NCBI RefSeq assembly: GCF_018139145.2
Contig: NC_059481.1
Span: 10,962,368 to 11,026,367, forward strand
DNA: 64,000 nucleotides
Direction of reading: 5' to 3'
Source: Gymnogyps californianus
Lineage: Eukaryota; Chordata; Aves; Accipitriformes; Cathartidae
The translations under genes and the position numbers were made by a program. Shown here one piece after another: positions 51,901 to 63,600 of the stretch. The first letter of the stretch is position 1. Each line of letters begins with the position of its first letter. The notes under the pieces were generated by a model. The model was not told where the DNA came from. It ran no database searches and was given only the letters and a program-made list of their open reading frames with translations.

Positions 51901-54900
51901 AGCTATTTGATTTTTAAGAAACTAAAAGCTGGAGTCTGCTGAGGTAAACGCAAAGATCACTTCAAGCCTTTGACATTTAAAACACAAAATGGTAAAGAAA
52001 TAATTTAGTACATTTTTAAATAATACTTTCTTGAATGTGGGTGGATTTTGTTGTGTTGTTATTTAGTACTACATTCTAATTTCAAAACTGAAAGCACTGC
52101 TCTGTGTGACTAAATGCATATTTTGTCTGTTCTTTGTGAATAGGTGTTGGGGGAATATTCCAGCCTTGTTACAGATGTTGATCCAGAAGTTATTTTGACA
52201 AAGCTACACAGCCTGCTGAAGAAGACTTTTGTTACTTCTGAAACTAAAGTGTGGATAATGGCTGCAGTCACCAAGATAGCATCACATACCTCCTGTTTGA
52301 AAACAGTTGACAAACTAATCCAAGAATTCAGCAACTCTCTAGATACCTGCATGAGACAGTATGCCTTTGAATTGAAGCATCTGTGTGAAGACAAAGCACT
52401 GATGAAAAACTTGCTTCCGTTTGATGCTAGTTGCGATGACATGGTGGTAAGACAGCTGCAATGTGTGTTCTTCATGAACCTCTTTGTAGTTCGGGGGGGT
52501 TGAATATTTTGGTAAAAAAGTGTTTTCAGAGTGAATGATATTTGACAGTTCTGACTAGTGCCACTCTTTAGTCTGCTTAAAGTGAGTTTTCAGAAACCTA
52601 CTTTTTCAGGCGTATGTGATGAATTGTCATGTTCTATACTGAAAGATAAAGAACCATGGTGTTTAGCTAGTAAGCTGGAGTAGCTTTTAACAAAATTAAG
52701 ATTTCATACACTAATTTATTTTTTCGTTGTCTTTTTTTTTAAAGGCAAGTTAGGCCTGCTTTAGTGATATGGTACTGCTTTTTAATTCAAAGGGGTTGCC
52801 TCCTATTTAGAAACTACTGATCTTGACACTGAAATGTCCATAATAAATGATGGAAAATAGTATTGATGTTGCTGAGGTTTTTGAGGGTTTTTTTTTGAAT
52901 TCAGTATTTTCATATAATGGTAGGATCAACCATTTTGGGAAAATGCCACTCTACTTTTTTTTTTTCTTGTTTAGACAAAAAAATCAATAGTGGAGGAGTT
53001 AATTTAAGTTACAAATCTCTACCTCAAAGTCTGTTTCAACACACTTGCTTAACAATTTCTGTTAATACAGCGGCTTTACTGGTAGATATGGGAGATGAGA
53101 CAGAAGATCCTGATTTGCTGATAAGACACAATATTCTGCTAACATCAGGCTCATGTATAGAAAATATTTTCATTGCTTTTGCACTTCTCTTAATTCTGTG
53201 TAGGTCGATGCCTCCTTATCTTTTCTGGATGGGTTTGTGGCTGAGGGCCTTGGTCGTGGTGCAGCACCGTATAAGCCTCATCACCAGAGACAAGAGGAGA
53301 AACTTTCTCAGGAAAAAGGTGACTGTTTACTGCATTTATTAAATAGCTAGTAAATTACCTGATAAGTATTAACAAACAATCTAAGTGTACAGTTAATATT
53401 ATTTCTTAATGTAATGTTATCTTAATCCTAATGCATCTTTTGTCTGTAGACTTAGCTAAGTTCAACTTAGTTTTTAGTTCCACATCTGTCTAGCTGGTAT
53501 ATGTAACTGTTCATTTGTCATAAGTTGCTGTTCTGCAGATGAGAATGTTTTACTGTTATCTCTGCTGGTCTATGGGATTTGAAATTTATGGGGATTATTA
53601 AAGTGAAAGCAAAGGGTTCCTAACTTTACTGTACTGAGCACTTAGTCTTGACTGTGGAATTGTAGTTTGCGATAGTAACCATTGTGAACTTATTTTATGA
53701 CACAAATCTTACATTTCTTAGTTAGTGTAGGTGCAGATAAGGCAGCAGTATGTGCTTTTATGTATTTAAAAATACCCCAAAGCTTTACCTATAGTGTATT
53801 TTTTTTATTCTTACTTTTTTGCCGTAGAAATACTCATTTACTTTATTATAGCCAGTCACATAAGGATTTCTTTTAGACACTTCTGAATGATTCACTTTGA
53901 GGTTGGAAAGCTTTTCTAAAACATTCCTCAGCTTTGCTTTACTGTTGAGGAATTAGAAAAATGACTCTTGTACACTGCATTATCTACAATTAAATTATTA
54001 TTTTTAAAAGAAGTTTTTGACTGCGTAGGTTAATGCATACAATAAATAATATTGTCCTTTTGCTTGCATGTGTAGCTTGGCAGAATTTAACACTTTTCTG
54101 AGATAATTATAAATTGAGAGTATGACATCTACAGCCTCCACTTCAAGCCTGCTAGAAAATTCAAAATTTTGGTGGAGAAATGTTGAACAAGGTCAAATAT
54201 GTTGAAAGTGAATATTCTATACTGTTTTTTCCATGCATGTAAAGCCCAATGAGGGATATAATCTGCTGTATGTCAGATTGAGCTCATAATAGTGCTTCAT
54301 ACTGAGGTGTTGAGAACAAAATTAGTGGTCTTTACTGCTGAAGAACATCCATTTAGCACTCTGGTGTTTGCAGTGTTCCTGCAATTTTGCAGGGAAGCCA
54401 TTGTAGGAACCAGATTATGAATTGCTGTTTTTTCTCAGTAATCACAAGTACTGATTAGCGTCTTCCACTGCTTCATAAATATTCTAGGAAGTAAGATACA
54501 GGTGAGGTAGAATATTCAGAAATATTCTAGAAGGGGAGTCCACTGAGTTTATTGAAATTCTTTGTTTATAGATAACTAAATTTATGGGTTAGTAGAGTTT
54601 GATTATTTTTATGTGGATTCTGTTTATCACAAAGCCCCTTGGATCTCTTCCTTCTTGCTTCTGTATTGGACAGGACACTTCCTTAGCACTGCCTTCTCCT
54701 TTATCAGGAGACTTCTTTCATCTCAGATGCCCAACAGCTTTGCCCTGCTGCTTCACTTTGCTGGGAAGAAGAAAGTGTAAGGCTGGGGTGGAGATGAGGG
54801 AAAGGGACTGTACCCCTTGATAGTTCCAGGGCTGCAAAGGAGAGTCTGCGCTCTGCTTCATACAAGCAATGACTGTTTATGTTACAGTCCAAAACAATTT

Positions 54901-57900
54901 TTAGAAGCTATTCAAACTACATTTTGATCCGTAAAGCATAGCTAAGGTGGCTGGTTCTGAGTCCTGATTGGCAAGTCTTAGTGAAAATGATTTATCATCC
55001 AAAGTGTCAAGTATGTTTGCAAAGCAGACAGTGATATATGGACATAATGCTGTGGACTCAAAATGTTATTTAGGCTCATGAACAAATGGAAAAGCTTGTT
55101 TACTGGAATCCAATACAGTACTTCTGTCTACAGATACTAGGCATCGGCAGATGTTTTAGTGATATGCTGTAAAGTCACTATTTCTGTTCAATTTCAGTAT
55201 TTAAAACCACATACCAAATGAATACGTTTTAGATAAATCCTCTGTGTGTCTAAACTTATTTGAGAACAGAAACATCCATTTTTAATGAGGATAAGATCCT
55301 GAATGGGAAGCCTGAGAAGTGCAGCAATACAGCATATCTATTTTCAGAAAATAGATTTCTTTCTTACCTTTTTATGCCTCATTGTAATTTTAAGATTCTG
55401 TCTGTCTTGCAGCTCTGAATTTTGAACCTTATGGGCTGTCATTTGCTTCAAGTGTGTCCTCCTCTGGCGTCACCGGCAGACAGTCCCCCACTGGTTTATC
55501 TTTTGGTTCTGATACGTCTGGTAATAGTGCTGAGACAGGGCATAAAGAGTGAGTTAATTTGTGTTTGAAATGAAGTACATTTAAGCTTCTGTTCTTGTCA
55601 GTATCATGTGTCTTTGCTTTTTCATTACATGGAACTAAAAAGAATACAGTTGAACTTGGAAACCTCTATCATGTAAGAAGAAATTTGGATGGCATCTTCT
55701 TTGAAATAACTAGGAAAAAAGCTAATGCAGTTAAGACTGTTTTTCCGCTTTCTTCACAAACTACAGATTAAGTGATAGTTAATGGACTAAAATTGGGACA
55801 GGATTACCTGATGATTACATGACTAAATATTTTTTCTCTGGCTTCTTTCTTTTTCTTACAGGCTATGCTTACTTCTTATGGGCTTACAATAATGTGCCTT
55901 TTAAGGAAACTTTTTAAGATAAAAGTGAGGCTAAAATTCACAGTGTGAGATACTCCTTAAGTTTTAGAACACTACAAATAAATTCCATGTCCATAGTTTC
56001 ATGCAAATTAATAACTTCATTTATACTCTGGTAGATTGGTATGCAGGAAACCTTGGAAGCTTTTTCAGACTCTTTAACCAGTTTGTGTAAGAAAACTTGA
56101 GTGAGGCTTTTAGGTGTAGGACTTGCAGCATTTAGCTTGTGTCTGTTGAATTAACTTCTGCTAGAGTTCAGGGTGTCTAAGAACATGAACACTTTTCAGA
56201 AGAAATAAAAATATTTTCTAGGTATCTTCTAATTTGCCATCTCTTACATTAACTTAAATTATTTTTTAAGGAATCAGCAATTTAAATATATTTAGAGATT
56301 CCTAGAATCTTTCTCCTGGGGAGAAAGATAGATACCATGTTGCTTGTATTCACTTTTAAAAAAATTACTCAAGTACATTATAAATGTAATCTGAAACTCT
56401 GGATGGAGTTGGCAAACAGTCTGCTACTGGCTGCAGGTGTCTAATGCTGACTTAGTATAGGTCTGTACTTAGGACTGTATAGCCTAGTCCAAGTTCGCAT
56501 TTGCGGGGTGTTTTAAAAGTAATGAATGACATTACTAACATAGAACTTAATGGAGATGCAAAAGTGTTCATTTATATTCCACTACTCACTGTGTATATCA
56601 AAGTACCAAAGTTGTGAATGGTGTTTAAAGTAGAGTGTTGGCATGTTTTTATGAATGTGATGTTCATATGGTTGATCCTACTTTGTTTTGTTTGCCTTTT
56701 TAGGACAAATACTCTGAAACTTGAGGGAGTACGCAAGCTGTGGGGAAAAGAAGGCTATCTTCCAAAGAAAGAAAACAAAGTTGGGAAAGAAAATGAGCCA
56801 CAAACTGTTTCATGTGGCAGCATAATAGCAGGACAAGTGGGTGATCCTCCTGCATTGCAGTCTGATCAAGTTGCCATCCTCTCTGAGGAAGACAAAGAGA
56901 AGCAGCAGTTAGCGTCAACTTTATTTATTGGGCTAGGATCAGACGCTGGTGTCAGTCTGGTAAGTGGTTCTTTTGAGACTTACCAATTTAAAGTTTATAT
57001 GTTGCCTTATTTACAATTACAGATATTTATATGGAAATGTAGATCAAATTAGTGTTGTGGTAAAACGAGGCAAAAAACCCCGAGTCACTGAAAAACTATT
57101 GAAAATTACTTTTGTAATCTGATAATTTAAGAACCTGAAATGGGTTGGATATTACTTGATGAAGCAACCTCTGAAGCAGATCTGATTCAGTAACTAGAAC
57201 TTCCCTCTGTTTACATGTTGCACTTCAAGTTTTAGTCTCCATTTTCCCTAACAACTGTTCCTTGACCCAACTGTACAGAGCTGTTGGCATTCATTTGGCA
57301 GTAAGGCTAGAGTTTGGTGCCCTATGTCAAGAACATTTTTTATTTATGTGTGGTAATATGTGGAACACTGAAGAGTTCACCATTAGGTAATCTTTTATAA
57401 GACTGGCATTATCATATTAGCCAGCTCAAATCTTGGCATTTATCACTGGTTTAACCAGAAAATGTTCACCTGTGCTTGCTTTTTAATAGGAGCTTTTAGC
57501 TTATGTTTTAGAAAACCTAGAGTCATTCTTGCATTATAGGCTAATCCAGTACCTTGTAAGAAATACAACAAAAGGCCGTTACTGGATCCATTAAAATGTT
57601 TGGAATCTATTTGTATTTGTCACCTGAATTGATTCCTTGGTCATTGTTTGTCCTTGCTCACTCTGTTTCACGCTGTTAACAGTAACACAGCTGGTTGCTA
57701 GAAACTTCCCCACGCTTTCTTCTTTTTTTCATTTTCAGATGGGGAAAGCAGACACAGCTACTCAGAAGTTCAAAAGGAAATCAAAGATAAATGAAACTCA
57801 GAATAGTGAGGAGGCATCAGACTTCCAAAATAATGCTGCTTCAGATTTTGGTCCCTTACTTGATACAGTACCTATTAACATGGAAGACTATGAGGGAAAT

Positions 57901-60900
57901 ATACACACAAGGTTAAGGAAAGCCTCCCTGTGTTCTTCAGATATTGTAGAAGATAATTTAACATTTGAAACACCTCAGTCCCTAAAAAAATCTGGGCTGG
58001 ATGACAGACTTTCAGATAGTAGGCTGTCACAGTTGTCTTTGTTTGCTGATAGTAATATTGAAATTTTTCAGCCTTCTCCAAGTGCTCAATGTGAAAGTGC
58101 CAGTAAAACACTGTTGGTCCCTTCCTTACCGAAAGAGCTAGAAGAGCTTGCTCACTCTGAAGTAGTGGAACTTTGTCAGAGTGATGCCTTAGCTCTGTAT
58201 TTATGTAAAGTTTGGACAGATGACTCTCTGTTGCTCACTGTTTTTGTTTCAAATAAAACCACTTCTGCACTTAGTGCTGTGAACTTAGTGTTTGAAGAAA
58301 CAGAACATTTTCAGGTAAGAAACTTTGTTTCCGTTATATTTCAAATTCACTGGTAACTTCTTGCTTTTCGCTTGCATTTAAGTGTGCAATATTTGGTTTA
58401 AAGTAATAGCCATGCCTTTTTTTCCCAAAGCGTTTCCTTCAAACCTGTGGTATGGCTATTACACACATCCTAAAGGGTAGTGAAAGAAAACTCAATACTA
58501 AACTTAGTGTCATTTGGTATAAAAGTTAGCATCTCACTTTTTTTAATTCACCTTGAGTTCGTTTCCTACTGCTTGCCTCCTTATAACAAATGTGTATGAT
58601 TTTTCAGTTCTGAATTCAGCTTCTTCCTGGTGTTTAAGACTGAATGCAAACCTAACCAGTCATACTCAGAATACTATGACTTGAGTTGCCAAAGAAATCC
58701 CTGTGTAACCTTTTTGTCTGGATGTGACTATAGGGCTTGTGCATTCATTTGTATTTAGCTGATAGGCAGACATGATGCAGTTTCTTCCTTCACATAAAAT
58801 TTGTGTAAGCTTGTTTTGTTTTGTTTTTCCAAAGACATCAGTCATATTTCATTCTTGTTCTCATGCATTCAGTTGATGGGGGAGAGGAGTTGGTCAGTTT
58901 ATTTTTTGACACTGGCTATATCTGGGATTTAACTATAGTTGGTAAAAGCATGTGATAGTCTCAATTGAAACTTCACTTAAATAATTGGAAAGCTATTTAG
59001 GAATTGCCTATTGGCATGACTATCCACGGATTTTGCTGAAAGAAGCACAGAATTTTGAAACCTTGGAGACACTCAGCAAGTGATAACTGGATAAAGAGAA
59101 TTAAGCAGCATGTTTCTTTTCTAATTGACTTCATCGAGGAACTGCTAATTGGTTATGAAGTCTCCTTCCTTCCCATTTCTGGCTAGAATCAAACCTGCCA
59201 TGGCATTGATAGAAAGTGGGCATCTCATGTATAGTTTTCCCTTGTAATTCACTTAAGTTTCCACACAGACCACTACCAGATAGAATCTGTTACCCATTTG
59301 TTTGGAGAGGCCAGGGACTGCTGAGTAATCTTGAAATGATCCTTGTTATTAGGGATGGTTTTTCAACTTCCTGCTTTTAACGTGTAGCTTGGGGTATGTT
59401 GCAATGTTGCTTGCTCTTGTATATTAGTTTATTTTGGGACTGAACTACAGAATTCAGGTTCTTGGTCTCTCTGAGCAATCATTCAGGGAGGCGGGGAAAG
59501 CCAATTGGCAGAAAGAGATCAATTTCTCCAGTGTTTTAATTCTCATAGAACTTTTGTAGATGTTAATGATTGATTTATCCTCAATGAGAGCTGAGAAATG
59601 GTAGCTCTATTCACTGGCCAAATAGTCCAAGACAAATCAATTGAAATAAAAGACACTTACACAATTTTATAGCTGTATCTTGGCCACTTACACAACTTGA
59701 CAGCAAGACTTACATTCTATATTCCTTTTAAAAAATTGTCTAGATTTTGGAGAGTCCCACCTACCAGTTTCCTGTAATTGAAGCTCAAAGTGTGGAACAT
59801 TGCCAGAAATTTGTGTGGATGAACAAAATCTGTACACAAGGAATTCTTTCTGGCTCCATTAATTACCAGACAGAGATGGAAACTTGCCTTGACTTTTCAA
59901 TAACTTTGTCATTGTTGGACTTCATCAGGTAAATAAAATAAGCTGCAGTTTTTAAAAACACGTGTACTCAAGTAAGTATTAGACAAGCGCAGGATGATTT
60001 GGGTATTGATTATGAAAATAAAAGGCTTCATCTTGAGCAATTAATCTAATTGAGATGACGGTTAAAGATAGTAAATGGTTATTTATACACTTACAAAAAA
60101 TGGGCGGAGTTCTGGGAAGAAGTACAAATACAGTGAGAATATTAACAGTAGCTGCAGGTCAGAATAGTCTTGAACTACAGGATGCGTTTTTGAGGAGGCT
60201 AACAGAACTGAGTGAAGAGAAAGGCATGCTGGTTTAAAATATGGCATAATATAAACACGTCAAACTGAAATAAGTGGTTTAAGTAGAGACCCATACATTA
60301 TATGAAAAGGCTGACAACCTTTGCAGGCGAAGAAGAAAGCTCATTCTTTTCATTTTTGAACACTGCATTTATTTTAGGAGTAGAAAAAACAAGTGTTCTT
60401 TTTCCAGTAGTCTTTTCTGTTTTATAGTGAAATCACCTTGTTTTCCATAATAAAGTCTACCTCTCATTGAACTTGTTTCGTCTCTTTCAATGGGCAAATA
60501 TCTCAAGACCATTCACTTTGGTCTTCCATTTACATAGAATAATGCATTTTTTTAAAATTTAGAAATCTAAAGCAAGGAATAGAAACCTTTTTTTAAAAGT
60601 TAAGCTGGGAAGAGGAGGGGTTTGTTTAAACTAATCTGTATTTGCTTATTGCTTGCTCTATTGTCCAGTTACTTCCAGATACGATTTTTTTTGGGAGACC
60701 AAATATATTCTGAATAACATATCTTATTTTGCTAAGATATGTGGTGAACTTATTTTTAGGCCAATGGAAATGACTACAGAAGACTTTGGGAAGCTGTGGT
60801 TGTCCCTTTCCAATGATGTGAAACAGAATATAAAAATGTCATCTTCTCAAGATTCCCTTTCAGCAGCTCTGAATACACTGCAACAGAAGCTGAAACTCCA

Positions 60901-61546
60901 TGTAGTTGACATCATAGGTGAGTGAAAGTATACTGTAAGGTTGCTTACAACCTACAATTTGTCCCAGGAAAATAAGTGCATGGAAGCAGGTATCTTACAG
61001 TTTAAGGCAGGGAGCGTTTAGGAGCATAGTAAACACAGGAGCATTGTCCTATGGACTTTATTTGCCTTATCAGGGGTCTATGTGAAGATTGATGTAAAGG
61101 TACAAGTGTACAGCAAACACTAAATTTTACAAGGGAGCAAACTGTTGCACTGTGAAGAGTTTTGGACAGGACAGAAAAATGGGAATGAAGCTATATGACA
61201 AATATGAAGCTGGGATTGCATGTAGGACGCATGATTTTTGGCAACGTGTTAGAGGAGTAGGGGTAAGAGTAGAAGACAACAGCAGAAATGGAGTTTGAGA
61301 GAAAGATACATTTGTTGTGAACTGTACTATAGCTATTGTTACTTGTTAATTGTTACTTCATTTTTTCTGTGGCCTCTGTTTTAAGGTAATGAGGGAATAC
61401 TGGCATGCCAGCTACTTCCATCTGTGCCCTGTCTGCTGCACTGTCGTTCTCACTCAGGGATGGTGGCTTTGTGGTTCAGATCACCTTGTTCTGCTCTTCC
61501 AGATGGTTTGCTTTATCAGTGTCAAAAGGTGATGGAGGAATCCTAG
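39620..61546 (+). CDS. AP4E1: AP-4 complex subunit epsilon-1, complete gene, 21 coding exons, 1149 aa
   Basis: This is the large epsilon adaptin of the AP-4 heterotetramer (with beta4, mu4 and sigma4), a clathrin-independent coat at the trans-Golgi network. AP-4 sorts ATG9A and other cargo and binds tepsin through its ear domains; human loss-of-function causes SPG51 spastic paraplegia. Twenty-one exons join in phase to 1149 codons (human 1137). The ATG sits in a near-ideal context (GCCGCCATGA). Residues about 40-620 form the alpha-solenoid trunk, with diagnostic blocks KECMVRLIYCEMLGY, GYIHAIKLAQQGNLLEKRVG, KAAKCIGKFVLSPKINLKYL and LDTCMRQYAFELKHL. Residues about 650-900 form a divergent, serine-rich acidic hinge (exons 16-18). 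The rest is the appendage, ending LPSVPCLLHCRSH...QKVMEES. All introns look GT-AG except intron 11, an AT-AC U12-type intron. No frameshift or premature stop is seen. Confidence 0.97.
40278..40349 (+). CDS. AP4E1: AP4E1 coding exon 2 (residues 55-78)
   Basis: Reads EEEKLIQQELTSLKATVSAP then TTTL, identical in most positions to human. Acceptor TCTAG, donor GTAAGT. Confidence 0.96.
41224..41347 (+). CDS. AP4E1: AP4E1 coding exon 3 (residues 79-119)
   Basis: Contains KECMVRLIYCEMLGY and FGYIHAIKLAQQGNLLEKRV, the strongest family signature of the trunk. Acceptor TTTCAG, donor G|GTATGT. Confidence 0.97.
42424..42447 (+). repeat. Run of 24 T (AP4E1 intron 3)
   Basis: Uninterrupted T homopolymer. 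No retroposon body or target-site duplication is recognised beside it, and a short GTT repeat lies at 42547-42560. Length here is prone to sequencing error. Confidence 0.9.
43041..43114 (+). CDS. AP4E1: AP4E1 coding exon 4 (residues 120-144)
   Basis: Reads GYLAVSLFLHENHELLLLLV then NTVVK. Acceptor TTATAG, donor GTACAG, ends in phase 0. Confidence 0.96.
44294..44415 (+). CDS. AP4E1: AP4E1 coding exon 5 (residues 145-184)
   Basis: Reads DLQSTNLVEVCMALTIVSQI then FPREMIPAVLPLIEDKLQHS. Acceptor AACAG, donor AA|GTATGT, splitting a lysine codon. Confidence 0.96.
45241..45400 (+). CDS. AP4E1: AP4E1 coding exon 6 (residues 185-238)
   Basis: Contains FYLIAPNQVQHIHDKFRKAL and CDRDAGVMAASLHIYLQMIK. 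Acceptor CCTCAG, donor GTAGGC. Confidence 0.96.
45925..46091 (+). CDS. AP4E1: AP4E1 coding exon 7 (residues 239-293)
   Basis: Contains YKDLTGSFVTILKQVVGGKL and NYHSVPAPWLQIQLLRILGL, nearly identical to human. Acceptor TGTAG, donor AG|GTAACC. Confidence 0.96.
46706..46779 (+). CDS. AP4E1: AP4E1 coding exon 8 (residues 294-318)
   Basis: Reads RTSELMYDVLDESLRRAEIN then HNITY. Acceptor AACAG, donor G|GTGGGT, a weaker donor than its neighbours. Confidence 0.94.
48855..48977 (+). CDS. AP4E1: AP4E1 coding exon 9 (residues 319-359)
   Basis: Contains AILFECVQTIYTIYPKSELL and EKAAKCIGKFVLSPKINLKY. Acceptor CCACAG, donor G|GTAAGG. Confidence 0.96.
49067..49176 (+). CDS. AP4E1: AP4E1 coding exon 10 (residues 360-396)
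   Basis: Reads GLKALTYVIQQDPNLALQHQ then MTIIECLDHPDPIIKRE. Acceptor TTCTAG, donor GTCAGT. Confidence 0.96.
49458..49597 (+). CDS. AP4E1: AP4E1 coding exon 11, ends at a U12-type donor (residues 397-442)
   Basis: Reads TLELLYRITNGQNVIVIVQK and on to NLVGKIAELAE. The exon ends with two bases of the next lysine codon, directly before ATATCCTTTT, the minor-spliceosome 5' splice-site consensus. Exon 12 supplies the third base, restoring the family sequence AEKYAPDN. Confidence 0.94.
49584..49647 (+). repeat. 32-bp tandem duplication across the U12 5' splice site
   Basis: Positions 49584-49615 and 49616-49647 are identical. Each copy contains the end of exon 11 (GAACTAGCTGAGAA) and the donor ATATCCTTTT, at 49598 and 49630. 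Confidence 0.97.
49598..51047 (+). other. AP4E1: U12-type AT-AC intron of AP4E1 (intron 11)
   Basis: The intron begins ATATCCTTTT (49598-49607) and ends in AC (51046-51047). A perfect minor-class branch site TTCCTTAAC lies at 51029-51037, its branch A about 11 bases before the 3' end, the usual U12 distance. No GT-AG choice near this site joins the conserved protein sequence, whereas the AT-AC boundaries do so exactly. The 5' splice site is part of a 32-bp tandem duplication. Confidence 0.93.
50828..50878 (+). repeat. 23-bp tandem repeat, two copies plus a short third
   Basis: The unit caggaaacactttataaaag-ata is repeated exactly at 50828-50850 and 50851-50873, followed by caggaa. It lies in intron 11 of AP4E1. 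Confidence 0.95.
51048..51160 (+). CDS. AP4E1: AP4E1 coding exon 12 (residues 443-480)
   Basis: After one base completing lysine 443 it reads YAPDNEWFIQTMNAVFSVGG and DVVHPDIPNNFLRLLAE. The acceptor is the AC of the U12-type intron; donor G|GTGAGT. Confidence 0.95.
51300..51418 (+). CDS. AP4E1: AP4E1 coding exon 13 (residues 481-520)
   Basis: Reads GFDDGKDDDQLRMYAVQSYL then ALLEEEGALYPQKFLQVMSW. Acceptor ATCTAG, donor GTAAGG. Confidence 0.96.
52144..52446 (+). CDS. AP4E1: AP4E1 coding exon 14 (residues 521-621)
   Basis: Starts VLGEYSSLVTDVDPEVILTK and contains SLDTCMRQYAFELKHL and LLPFDASCDDMV, the end of the trunk. Acceptor AATAG, donor GTAAGA, phase 0. Confidence 0.96.
53204..53318 (+). 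CDS. AP4E1: AP4E1 coding exon 15 (residues 622-659)
   Basis: Reads VDASLSFLDGFVAEGLGRGA then APYKPHHQRQEEKLSQEK, matching human. Acceptor TGTAG, donor G|GTGACT. Confidence 0.96.
55413..55548 (+). CDS. AP4E1: AP4E1 coding exon 16 (residues 660-704)
   Basis: Reads ALNFEPYGLSFASSVSSSGV and continues to GNSAETGHK, the start of the serine-rich hinge. Acceptor TTGCAG, donor GA|GTGAGT. Confidence 0.95.
56704..56959 (+). CDS. AP4E1: AP4E1 coding exon 17 (residues 705-790)
   Basis: Begins ETNTLKLEGVRKLWGKEGYL, conserved with human, and ends QLASTLFIGLGSDAGVSL. The part between (about residues 730-765) is poorly conserved linker. Acceptor TTTTAG, donor GTAAGT. Confidence 0.95.
57739..58314 (+). CDS. 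AP4E1: AP4E1 coding exon 18 (residues 791-982)
   Basis: The largest exon. It begins MGKADTATQKFKRKSKINET (human LGKADTVSHKFRRKSK), crosses a long variable acidic/serine hinge, and enters the appendage at about LYLCKVWTDDSLLLTVFVSN. Acceptor TTTCAG, donor GTAAGA. Confidence 0.94.
59744..59928 (+). CDS. AP4E1: AP4E1 coding exon 19 (residues 983-1043)
   Basis: Appendage (ear) segment ending LDFSITLSLLDFI before a split arginine codon, matching human LEFSVNLSLLDFIRP. Acceptor TCTAG, donor AG|GTAAAT. Confidence 0.94.
60760..60917 (+). CDS. AP4E1: AP4E1 coding exon 20 (residues 1044-1096)
   Basis: Reads RPMEMTTEDFGKLWLSLSND, then VKQNIKM and ALNTLQQKLKLHVVDII, the conserved C-terminal platform of the ear. 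Acceptor TTTTAG, donor G|GTGAGT. Confidence 0.95.
61386..61546 (+). CDS. AP4E1: AP4E1 coding exon 21 and stop (residues 1097-1149)
   Basis: Reads GNEGILACQLLPSVPCLLHC and ends LLYQCQKVMEES before TAG at 61544-61546; human ends QKVMEGS. Acceptor TTTAAG. Confidence 0.96.
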
Positions 61547-62924
61547 TAACAATAGTGCCTGCCTTAATCTATTTGGTGTGTGAAAAGCAAATCAAAGATT
61601 TATACAGTTGCACAGATAATTACCAAAGCTAAATTAAGCTTCTCAGAAGTATTAAAAGTTTTCTTCCAGCTGGCATATATCATGTGGACTTGTTGGGGAA
61701 GAGTGATGACCTAAATTATGCCTGCAAAAACATGCTCAGGACTGTACAGTGACTAACAAGTAATCCATTAAAGTATTGTTACCTGTTTAAGTGAAATGTA
61801 TATTTCTTAATTTTGTTGTAAATGACTGAAAGTATTTATTTTTATTAAGCAGCTTTTATAGATGCCAACAATTATTCCTCATAGCAACTACTTAAATACG
61901 ATTTTAAAGAAAACGTATCTCCATTATGAGGTCAGACTTGAACAGTTATCAGGATCATCTAATTTTATTTTGATAATTTTTCTAAAGCTGTTTTTAAGCA
62001 CTGCTGGCAACAAGACCTGTATTGGTGGTTGTATAAAGTAACTTATGTAGCAACAAATGCATGTTTTGAAAATAATTAAGATACTAGAGAGCAACACACT
62101 TCCTATGATCTTTGATATTTACTATTGAAGTGGTAACATCTAAATTGGCTTTTGATAGGAGGCAGGCATGTGAAATTGTATGGAAGCACCTCCTGGGCGA
62201 TGATCTAAGGCCCTTCAGGTTAGTTCCGACTGCAGTTCTTCCTGCCTCATGTTTCAGTCATGTTCCCTTTCCTTAGGGGTCTGTGACAGTCACTGAATAT
62301 TTGTGCATGTCTGAAGATAAGTTTCATGTGGATCAAGTCTGAGATGACTGAGCTGGGGGTAGTTGGCTGTGGACATGTTGACTAGTTGGTAGTTGGCTAG
62401 TGGACATGTAAATTGCTCTCCAGTCAATCCTATAAATTTAATCTGGCCAATATCTCTGGTCATGAAAATTCATATGGAGGAAATTTTCATTTATTTTTAC
62501 TTCTAATTATTTATAGCCTCAGTATGACTCTTCAAACCTTTGACTTGCACAGATGTGGCTGTGTTGTGTGTGCATGGCTAGGGACTGCAGTTAGGCATAA
62601 GAGATCTAAATCAGAGCAGCATACATGATAAATGTGTCTGTCTAGATTGTCTCCTTTTCTTCCTGAAGACCTCAACAGTCTTGAAAATCCAGCAATCTTA
62701 ATTTATTTAGATGCTATATGCAAACTTTAATACTGTTTAATATTATGTATAACTGGTCGGGTTTTTTTATTTAAAAACGTCAAAGATGTACACATGGTTC
62801 AGACATGGTACCAAATGGATTCTACAGTGGAATTCTCTCCTTTGTGTTTGATATTAACAAGGAAGTTCTTTGTTATATTTCACTGTTATTGATTCTCACC
62901 TGATAAGCACTGGTTGTAAAGGAA

Positions 62925-62930
62925 AATAAA
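62925..62930 (+). terminator. Proximal candidate poly(A) signal of AP4E1
   Basis: Canonical AATAAA within ggaaaataaagtattc, about 1.38 kb past the stop codon. Confidence 0.45.
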
Positions 62931-63594
62931 GTATTCAGTTACTTTGCTAATGTTTTGGTAAATGTTCATGAAATCATCATAAGAATGTTAATGTGCTGCT
63001 AGTTTCTTTTTTAAGTCAAGCCACTTGTGTTATCACAAGTATAATCATATAAGCAAAGCTCCTTTTTTATTGCTGTTTCAGTACCCTCTTACTGAGGAAT
63101 TTAAAGTGCACTGAACCTGTAAATATACTTGATGTTCTGCATACTTTATGTTTACTTGGCACTTCAAGACATTTTATATAAATGAAAACTGATTTATAGT
63201 GGAATAATTTCCAGCAAACTATTTCCCTGCTGGTAAATCAGACTTGTGTTATGCAGTTGGACTTTTGTAATCATATGAACTATAATAGAAGAATCTGTTT
63301 GTGGCCTATGCATTTAAACCATTTCAGCAATGAGATGTTAAATGTCCTAGTGTTTAAAAAAAAAAAAACAGCAAAAGACAATAATGCCTTCTATTGTTCA
63401 TGTAATGTTCTTTATAACCTTTTCCACCATATGAATAGTGTACATTAAGCTGTCAATATGCAGATTTGAAGACCTTTACAGTAACATCACATAAAGGAGT
63501 TTGCAGGGAATTGTACCTGTATCAGTCTTTATTTTTACATTGCCCAGCAAATATTTTTCTTCATCTATCACCATCTTTGCATTTCTTGTAGTTT

Positions 63595-63600
63595 AATAAA
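63595..63600 (+). terminator. Distal candidate poly(A) signal of AP4E1
   Basis: Canonical AATAAA, followed after about 15 bases by an A-run and a T-rich segment. Use of either site needs transcript data. Confidence 0.45.
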
